Part shown: piece after piece, positions 21,144-26,797 of the stretch
Layout of the letters: each line of letters starts with the position of its first letter
How positions within the stretch are numbered: position 1 is the stretch's first letter
Source: a virus
Length of the DNA: 26,797 nucleotides
Reading direction: 5' to 3' (one strand)
IMG/VR virus record: IMGVR_UViG_3300040806_000498
Location: 1-26,797 of that record
The notes under the pieces: model-generated
What the model saw: only the letters and a program-made list of their open reading frames with translations
Database searches by the model: none
What the model was told of the DNA's origin: nothing
Program-made: the position numbers and the translations under genes

Positions 21144-22640
21144 ATGGTAGATACAACAGGACAAACAGAACATCAACGTACAGCAGACAGCGGCGCCCAA
21201 GAAAGAAATCCTGGGCCGTATATTGCTAGAGTACTAAAACATGCCGATCCTTACTATCTCGGAGGACTCGAAGTTGAATTACTTAAAACAACAGAAGCAG
21301 GCAACGTTGGCGAAACACTAGGACAAACTGCTATTGTTTATTATGCTAGTCCGTTTTACGGTATTACACAGAGTACTAGTATTGGAAAAAACGATACATA
21401 CAGTTCAACACAAAAAAGCTATGGGTTTTGGGCTATTCCTCCAGATCCGGGCAGCTTAGTTCTTTGTACATTTGTTGAAGGTAGTAGAGAATTTGGTTAT
21501 TGGTTTGCCTGTGTTCCAGAAAAAGGCATGACATATATGTTGCCTGCTGGACAACCTGCAACTGAACAATTAAGTGGACCAGTTCCTAGCGAATTAAAAG
21601 GAAAAAGACTACCTGCAGGTGAATACAATAAAGTTATTACCAAACCGCAAACTAATAATGTTATTAAATATAAAAGACCTGTAAACGAAGACTTTGTAAA
21701 TCAACTCAAAGAACAAGGATTAGTCGAAGACGATATTAGAGGCATTACTAGCAGTAGTGCTCAACGAGAATTTCCTAGTGCTGTAATTGGTATTAGCAGT
21801 CCAGGACCTGTTGACAAACGAGGAGGATCGCCACAAGGCGAAATAGGCTTAAAAGAATCTAAAGCTACTGTTCATACAAGTCGTTTAGGTAGCAGTAGCT
21901 TTGTAATCGACGATGGTGATGACAAATTAATTCGTAAAGGATCACCTAAAGATACTCCTTATGAATACATTAACAAAGAAGCCAGCGGCAAGGGCGGCGA
22001 TGTAACAAGACCGCACAACGAAATGATACGTTTGCGTACAAGAACTGGCGCTCAAATTGTTATGCATACTAGCGAAGACTTGATTTATATTAATAACAGT
22101 CGAGGAACTTGTTGGATTGAAATGAGCAGCAACGGAAAGTTAGATGTTTATGCACAAGATAGTATTAGTTTTCACACCGAAGTAGATATGAATTTTACAG
22201 CAGATAGAGATATTAACTTTGAAGCTGGTAGAAATATCAATATGATTGTAAATGAATCAATTTATCAAGCAGCAGGCGCAAATTTAGAAATAAAAGTTGG
22301 TGCAAATGGCAATATTACAACTGGTGCCGAAATAAACATTAAAAGTGGTAGTACATTTAAAAATACTGCTGGCGGCAACTTCTCTATTGGCGCAACAAAT
22401 ACAACAATCAAAGGCGGCGATATACATCTTAACGGACCCGATGCACCAGAAGCAGCAGAAGCAATAAAAGCCAAGTTTCCGCAACGTGTTCCACAACACG
22501 AACCTTGGAACGGACACGAAAACTGGAACCCGGCCGAGACAGAACCAGAAAAAACCGAAGCAGTTGAAACCGAAAGCCAGGATGTACACCTTGAAGACAG
22601 AACTGTGCAGACAGATAGAACTACTATGAACGAACTATAA
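21144..22640 (+). CDS. 5: Baseplate central spike protein gp5-like, without lysozyme domain
   Basis: 498 residues (T4 gp5: 575). The N-terminal OB-like domain is at about 25-125 (PGPYIARVLKHADPYYLGGLEVEL to GSREFGYWFACVP). The middle (about 130-290) lacks the T4-lysozyme catalytic pattern. From about 300 to 433 short strands with alternating hydrophobic residues (GKLDVYAQDSISF, DINFEAGRNINM, EINIKSGSTF) form the intertwined beta-helix needle typical of gp5/VgrG spikes. The C-terminus has PQHEPWNGHENWNP and then a charged tail rich in Glu and Thr. The spike punctures the outer membrane; cell-wall digestion must come from another protein. Ribosome site is weak (GGA, 9 bases before ATG). The stop lies in a perfect late promoter. 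Confidence 0.8.
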   Translation: MVDTTGQTEHQRTADSGAQERNPGPYIARVLKHADPYYLGGLEVELLKTTEAGNVGETLGQTAIVYYASPFYGITQSTSIGKNDTYSSTQKSYGFWAIPPDPGSLVLCTFVEGSREFGYWFACVPEKGMTYMLPAGQPATEQLSGPVPSELKGKRLPAGEYNKVITKPQTNNVIKYKRPVNEDFVNQLKEQGLVEDDIRGITSSSAQREFPSAVIGISSPGPVDKRGGSPQGEIGLKESKATVHTSRLGSSSFVIDDGDDKLIRKGSPKDTPYEYINKEASGKGGDVTRPHNEMIRLRTRTGAQIVMHTSEDLIYINNSRGTCWIEMSSNGKLDVYAQDSISFHTEVDMNFTADRDINFEAGRNINMIVNESIYQAAGANLEIKVGANGNITTGAEINIKSGSTFKNTAGGNFSIGATNTTIKGGDIHLNGPDAPEAAEAIKAKFPQRVPQHEPWNGHENWNPAETEPEKTEAVETESQDVHLEDRTVQTDRTTMNEL

Positions 22641-22643
22641 ATA
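22636..22643 (+). promoter_or_regulatory. Consensus T4 late promoter TATAAATA
   Basis: Perfect TATAAATA overlapping the gp5-like stop codon; GGGAGGG and ATG 22662 follow 19 bases downstream. It gives extra late transcription to the Ala/Gly-rich gene and the wedge genes. Confidence 0.8.
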
Positions 22644-22661
22644 CTGTATAGGGAGGGCTCC

Positions 22662-24263
22662 ATGACTAATGCTACTATAAATTTCGGAGATTTAGAAGAA
22701 CGTGCGTTAAGAGCTCAGCGATCTCTAGCACAAACCGGGCAACAACTTCTTCAAACTCCTTTGAGCTTTGCTGGCGATAGCAATAGAACGTTTAGTGTAA
22801 CAAATGGCGCATTTGATGCACCCGGCGCAGCTGAACGATTTGTTTCGGGTATAGCATCAGGACAGGTAGCACCGGCTATTAGAGATGCTAGTAGCGTAAT
22901 TAGCGCAGCAACAGGGTTTAATTCTATTGCATCAGGCGCTATTGCTGGAGGACTACAGGCAGCTTTGAGCGGAAGCAGCATACAAGGAGCACTTCAAGGA
23001 GCAGTTTCTGGTGCATTAAATAATGCTATTGCTACTTCTGGAATAGGAGATGCTTTAAACAATGCTGCATCGCAGCTCGGTGTTGCATTGCCTGCTGTTC
23101 CTGGATTGCCTGCACTAGGCGGCGGATTTAGTGTTAGTGGTGCAAGCGGAGGAGCCGCTGCAAGTGCTAGAGGAGGCATTACTAGATCAGGAACAGCGCC
23201 AACTAATGCACCTGCTCCGGCGAGGTCTAGTATTCAAGATGCTTCAACACAAGATGTTACTATAACTGTTGATAGTTTCTTACAAGGACTACAAGGTAGT
23301 TTGAGTTCTACAGGCGGAGATCTGGGTGCTGCACTAGGCGGCATGTTGAATCAGCTGTTAAGTTCTACAGGGTTATCTGGCGCATTAGGCGGTTTAGTTT
23401 CTGGACTAAGCGAAGGTTTAAGTAATGCACTCGGAGGATTAACTAATGCACTAGGACAGGCTGCAACCGGATTAATGCAAGGGTTAGGAAATGCTATACA
23501 AAGTATTCCAGGAGTGGGTCCAGTAATAACAGGCATGACAACTGCAATAGGCGATTTTGCTGGTAACTTGAGCAGCGCATACAATGGATTAAGTCCAGGA
23601 TTAAAAGCAGGAGTAGACGGTGCAATTGCAGCCGTTGGCGCAAATGTTGTTAATAGACTAGATATTCCAGGTGTACCAAGAATTAATCCTGCAATAGCTG
23701 GTGCTGCAACAGCCGCAGTTAGTTTTTCAAGCAATCCAGTAACACAATTAAATGATATTGCAACTGCCGCTAGAAATCTAGATAAAAGAACTTTTAAAGA
23801 AACAAGAGATCCGGCGTTTGCAAATCTTGCAAGTGCTGCATCACGTGCAGCACAAGAAATGCAACAAAACGTTCAAAGAACAGAAGATGGAAACTATCAA
23901 TTAATCAAAGACCCGGATGATGCAAAAGCAAGTGTTACAAAAACAGGTGTTATTTCAAACGGAGAAATACAGCCTACTTCGAATACATTTGTTGACAGTT
24001 TAAATGATATTCAATTACAGAGTTATCAAACATATGAAAGAATTTTAAGAAATAAATTTTTATCTTATGATGCACCGGCACCGGCTCTTGCAGTACAAGC
24101 ATACAGCGAATACATTGAATTTAATAGTTTAAGAACGCCTGAAACTAAAAACTTTATTAACGTTATAGAAATTAAAGATGCTAATTTAATTAAACAATTG
24201 GCAGATAGATTTTTAACATTTTATCGTAGTAGTAAAAGTCGATACACCCTGTCAAACCTCTAA
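22662..24263 (+). CDS. Ala/Gly-rich baseplate-operon protein, function unknown
   Basis: 533 residues. From about 50 to 350 it is dominated by Ala, Gly, Ser and Leu with repeated LGG/LSG/ALN units (GMLNQLLSSTGLSGALGGLV, LSNALGGLTNALG), suggesting amphipathic helices. A Pro/Ala linker lies near 175-190. The last 150 residues look like an ordinary folded domain (SYQTYERILRNKFLSYD, KNFINVIEIKDANLIKQLADRFLTFYR). No T4 counterpart is recognised. Its place between spike and wedge genes and its own consensus late promoter argue for an abundant virion or baseplate component, possibly ejected with DNA or contacting the membrane. Ribosome site GGGAGG is strong. Confidence 0.65.
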   Translation: MTNATINFGDLEERALRAQRSLAQTGQQLLQTPLSFAGDSNRTFSVTNGAFDAPGAAERFVSGIASGQVAPAIRDASSVISAATGFNSIASGAIAGGLQAALSGSSIQGALQGAVSGALNNAIATSGIGDALNNAASQLGVALPAVPGLPALGGGFSVSGASGGAAASARGGITRSGTAPTNAPAPARSSIQDASTQDVTITVDSFLQGLQGSLSSTGGDLGAALGGMLNQLLSSTGLSGALGGLVSGLSEGLSNALGGLTNALGQAATGLMQGLGNAIQSIPGVGPVITGMTTAIGDFAGNLSSAYNGLSPGLKAGVDGAIAAVGANVVNRLDIPGVPRINPAIAGAATAAVSFSSNPVTQLNDIATAARNLDKRTFKETRDPAFANLASAASRAAQEMQQNVQRTEDGNYQLIKDPDDAKASVTKTGVISNGEIQPTSNTFVDSLNDIQLQSYQTYERILRNKFLSYDAPAPALAVQAYSEYIEFNSLRTPETKNFINVIEIKDANLIKQLADRFLTFYRSSKSRYTLSNL

Positions 24264-24275
24264 GGTAAATACGTT

Positions 24276-24716
24276 ATGGCTACAAATGACAAATCTTTAT
24301 ATAAAAATATCACAGTGAGTGCTCAAAACTCGCAAACGCCTGTGACTAGTAAACAGTACAGAGGTATCAGTACTGTTGATCCTGATAAAAGTAGTTTTAA
24401 CCTATACGACATTAATTTAATCAAGCAGGATATTATAAATCATTTTCATATACGCCAAGGTGAAAAACTTGAAAATCCTACATTTGGTACTATTGTTTGG
24501 GATATTCTGTTTGAACCGTTAACAGATAGTTTACGTGATGCTATTATTCAAAACGTAACTGAAATTGTTAATTATGACCCGCGTGTTAGTGTAGATAGTA
24601 TCACTGTTGATACATATGAAAGTGGTATACAAATTGACTGTTCATTGACATATTTGCCATACAGCATTAGCGAAACAATGAGATTAAAGTTTGATCAAAG
24701 TGCAGGTTTAATTTAA
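24276..24716 (+). CDS. 25: Baseplate wedge protein gp25
   Basis: 146 residues (T4: 132). The gp25 fold is indicated by DINLIKQDIINHFHIRQGEKLENPTFGTIVWDILFEP (positions about 47-83, where RQGE, PTFG and W are the conserved elements) followed by ITVDTYESGIQIDCSLTYLP. gp25 binds the gp6 dimer in the wedge core and is the most conserved baseplate protein in contractile systems. An N-terminal extension of about 45 residues carries SKQYRGISTVD. The ribosome site AAGG is 10 bases from the ATG. Followed by gp6, as in T4-like phages. Confidence 0.93.
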   Translation: MATNDKSLYKNITVSAQNSQTPVTSKQYRGISTVDPDKSSFNLYDINLIKQDIINHFHIRQGEKLENPTFGTIVWDILFEPLTDSLRDAIIQNVTEIVNYDPRVSVDSITVDTYESGIQIDCSLTYLPYSISETMRLKFDQSAGLI

Positions 24717-24736
24717 GTACGCACTTTATGAAATCA

Positions 24737-24744
24737 CATAAATA
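24737..24744 (+). promoter_or_regulatory. Late promoter of gp6 (CATAAATA)
   Basis: CATAAATATTAC, one mismatch from consensus, in the 52-base gap between gp25 and gp6 and 25 bases before ATG 24769. Confidence 0.65.
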
Positions 24745-24768
24745 TTACAAAGTGAGGACAGGTGCACC

Positions 24769-26797
24769 ATGTCAAGTACAGAACGTCAAAATAGACTTCT
24801 TCTAGCAGAAGATTGGAAAACAGTATATCAGAGTTTCAAGTACGCTGATTTTCAAAGTTACGACTTTGATAATCTACGTCGAACAATGATAAATTATATT
24901 CGTCAGAATTATCCCGAAGATTTCAATGACTACATTGAAAGCAGCGAATATCTTGCACTAATTGATCTCATTGCATTCCTTGGACAAAACCTTGCATATC
25001 GTACTGACTTAAATGCTCGTGAAAACTTTATCGAAACTGCTGAACGTAGAGAAAGTATTCTCCGTTTAGCACGTTTAATTAGTTATAACCCTAAGCGTAA
25101 CCAATCTGCAAACGGTTTGCTAAAAATTGAAAGTGTTAATACCACTGAAGACATATTTGATAGTAATGGAAACAATTTAAGCAATCAAAGTATTATTTGG
25201 AACGACGGTACTAACCCTAATTGGTATGAACAATTTATTAAAGTTTTAAATGCATCGTTGCCTGTAAATGCTACATTTGGTCGTCCTATTAAAAAATCAA
25301 CAATAAACGGAATCTCTACAGAACAATATAGATTTAATGGTATTAATACAGACATTCCAAGTTTTAGTTTTAATAAAACAATTAACAGTGTAGGTACTCA
25401 ATTTGAAATTGTTAGTACTGGCATTGATTCGAATAACAACGAAATTTACGAAGAAGAACCGCTACCAGGAAACAAAATGGCTTTTGTTTATAGAGACAGT
25501 GGACAAGGTGCAGGATCGAGCAACACAGGGTTCTTTATGCACTTCCGTCAAGGTTCGTTAAAAAGTAACGTTTTTGAAATAGCTAACAATGCACCTAACA
25601 CAGTTGTAAACATAGATACCGATAATGTTAATAACAGCGATGTGTGGCTTTACAAGTTAGATAGTTCTAGCAACGAAGATACATTATGGACAAAAGTTGA
25701 TGCTATAGAAGGTAACAATATTATCTATAACAGTGTCTCTAAAGGTGTACGAGATATCTACAGTGTATTGACTCGTATAAACGATCGTATTAGTTTAATT
25801 TTTAGCGATGGTGTATTTGGTTCATTACCAAAAGGAAAATTTAGAGTTTATTACAGAACAAGTAATAATAAAAACTTTAGGATAAATCCTGCAGATTTAA
25901 TCGGTATCAACGTACAGATTCCGTATATTAGTCGTAATGGAAAACAAGAAACACTAAACATCATACTTGAATTAAAAACAGTAGTTGAAAATTCAAGTGT
26001 TAGTGAAGATAATGCAAGTATCAAAACAAATGCTCCTGCAACATATTACACTCAAAATAGGTTAATTACTGGTGAAGATTATAATATTGGTACACTAGGA
26101 ATTAGTCAACAGATTATTAAAACAAAAGCAATAAACAGAACTAGCAGTGGTATTAGTAGATATTACGATCTTCGTGATGCTACAGGAAAATACAGTAATA
26201 CACTAATGTACGGTAGTGATGGTATAATATTTAGAGAAGAATATGATCAATTAGACAGTTTTGAATTTAGTACCAAAACAGATATTGAAGCAGTTATTAA
26301 TAACTTAATAATTCCAAAAATTAAAACAAGTTCTGTAAAGAACTTTTATCAAACAAAATATCCTAGAAATACTGAAATACAAGATTTAAATATCAATTGG
26401 AAATTAGTTACTAGCGAAACTAACTTGAGCTCTGGTTATTTTGAAGACCAGTATGATATTCCAGTTAGTATATCAAGTTATACACAAAGTTTGCCTAAAT
26501 ACATTGAACCAGAATCGTTATTAAAGTTTTTAGCACCTAGTGGTTCGTACTTTGATAAAAACAATCAAATTAAAGTAGGATCTCCAAGTGTTAAAGGAGA
26601 CAAATTATACATTTGGACAAAGGTTGTTAGTGTTGTAGAAGATGGCACCGAAATAAATGCAGATACAGGACTAGGACCTGTTATACTAAATGACTTTGTA
26701 CCCGATAGTGTTCAGTTAGTTGAAATAATTTCTCCGATTGTTGGAGCATTAACAAGTGATGTAATAATTCAACTTGTTGATCAGATATTTGCATTTA
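24769..26797 (+). CDS. 6: Baseplate wedge protein gp6 (partial, right edge)
   Basis: The frame opens at ATG 24769 (GAGG and AGGTG upstream) and stays open to the end, 676 codons so far; T4 gp6 has 660 in total, so this homologue is longer. Recognisable gp6 features are the N-terminal YPEDFNDYIESSEYLALIDL, IAFLGQNLAYRTDLNARENF and RRESILRLARLISYNPKRNQ, and the central IFSDGVFGSLPKGKFRVYYR. gp6 dimers form the ring that ties the wedges together and signals sheath contraction, with gp25 and gp53 as core partners. The C-terminal dimerisation domain is presumably only partly inside the window. Confidence 0.93.
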   Translation, partial: MSSTERQNRLLLAEDWKTVYQSFKYADFQSYDFDNLRRTMINYIRQNYPEDFNDYIESSEYLALIDLIAFLGQNLAYRTDLNARENFIETAERRESILRLARLISYNPKRNQSANGLLKIESVNTTEDIFDSNGNNLSNQSIIWNDGTNPNWYEQFIKVLNASLPVNATFGRPIKKSTINGISTEQYRFNGINTDIPSFSFNKTINSVGTQFEIVSTGIDSNNNEIYEEEPLPGNKMAFVYRDSGQGAGSSNTGFFMHFRQGSLKSNVFEIANNAPNTVVNIDTDNVNNSDVWLYKLDSSSNEDTLWTKVDAIEGNNIIYNSVSKGVRDIYSVLTRINDRISLIFSDGVFGSLPKGKFRVYYRTSNNKNFRINPADLIGINVQIPYISRNGKQETLNIILELKTVVENSSVSEDNASIKTNAPATYYTQNRLITGEDYNIGTLGISQQIIKTKAINRTSSGISRYYDLRDATGKYSNTLMYGSDGIIFREEYDQLDSFEFSTKTDIEAVINNLIIPKIKTSSVKNFYQTKYPRNTEIQDLNINWKLVTSETNLSSGYFEDQYDIPVSISSYTQSLPKYIEPESLLKFLAPSGSYFDKNNQIKVGSPSVKGDKLYIWTKVVSVVEDGTEINADTGLGPVILNDFVPDSVQLVEIISPIVGALTSDVIIQLVDQIFAF

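Noticed and set aside
22265-22663. Open minus-strand frames with hydrophobic or Cys-rich translations
   Set aside because: They are shadows of the gp5-like beta-helix coding region, have no ribosome site and lie opposite a strong gene.
24264-24271. GGTAAATA late-type box before gp25
   Set aside because: Its start site would fall at or after ATG 24276, so it cannot give a normal gp25 message; probably chance.

Overview
The window is a piece of a T4-type myovirus genome, not a bacterial chromosome. It carries the T4 head-assembly order (portal, gp67-like core, gp21 protease, gp22 scaffold, gp23 capsid), the early replication/transcription trio gp55-gp47-gp46, and a baseplate module (gp48-like, gp53, hub, gp5-like spike, gp25, gp6). 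The AT-rich composition, protein lengths and several non-T4 genes (the small MILREL protein, the Ala/Gly-rich baseplate protein, the MGRPL protein) resemble marine T4-like phages of the cyanophage/pelagiphage kind. The host cannot be read from the sequence.

Layout. 1-1402 (minus): a fibre-like structural gene cut by the left edge, a small MGRPL structural protein and a cold-shock-like protein. 1433-1454: strong terminator behind the capsid gene. 1474-8117 (minus): gp23, gp22, gp21, gp67-like, a Rossmann-like accessory gene, a small conserved protein and gp20. 8114-10300 (minus): tape-measure-like protein. 10301-10366: divergent late promoters. 10367-11436 (plus): gp26-like hub protein with Zn ribbon and a coupled small protein. 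11437-12750 (minus): multi-hydrophobic-segment protein of unknown function. 12751-13257: the only long stretch without a recognised gene, dense in inverted repeats. 13258-16714 (minus): GIY-YIG protein, small basic protein, gp46, gp47. 16768-17592 (minus): late sigma factor gp55. 17666-26797 (plus): baseplate genes, with gp6 cut by the right edge.

Regulation. gp55 and gp47-46 are each preceded by a host sigma70-type promoter with 17-bp spacing. Nearly all structural transcription units are preceded by a box related to the T4 late promoter TATAAATA, the class of site gp55 recognises. The window therefore holds both the late sigma factor and many of its probable targets. Three genes (gp55, gp47, tape measure) appear to use TTG starts fixed by a clear Shine-Dalgarno sequence.

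The most unusual part is 12751-13257: AT-rich iterated TAATGTTA hairpins, a perfect stem with a GNRA loop on the minus strand, and a block of hairpins running into the end of the GIY-YIG gene. It is a candidate structured RNA or origin-like element, and I could not assign it to a known family by eye.
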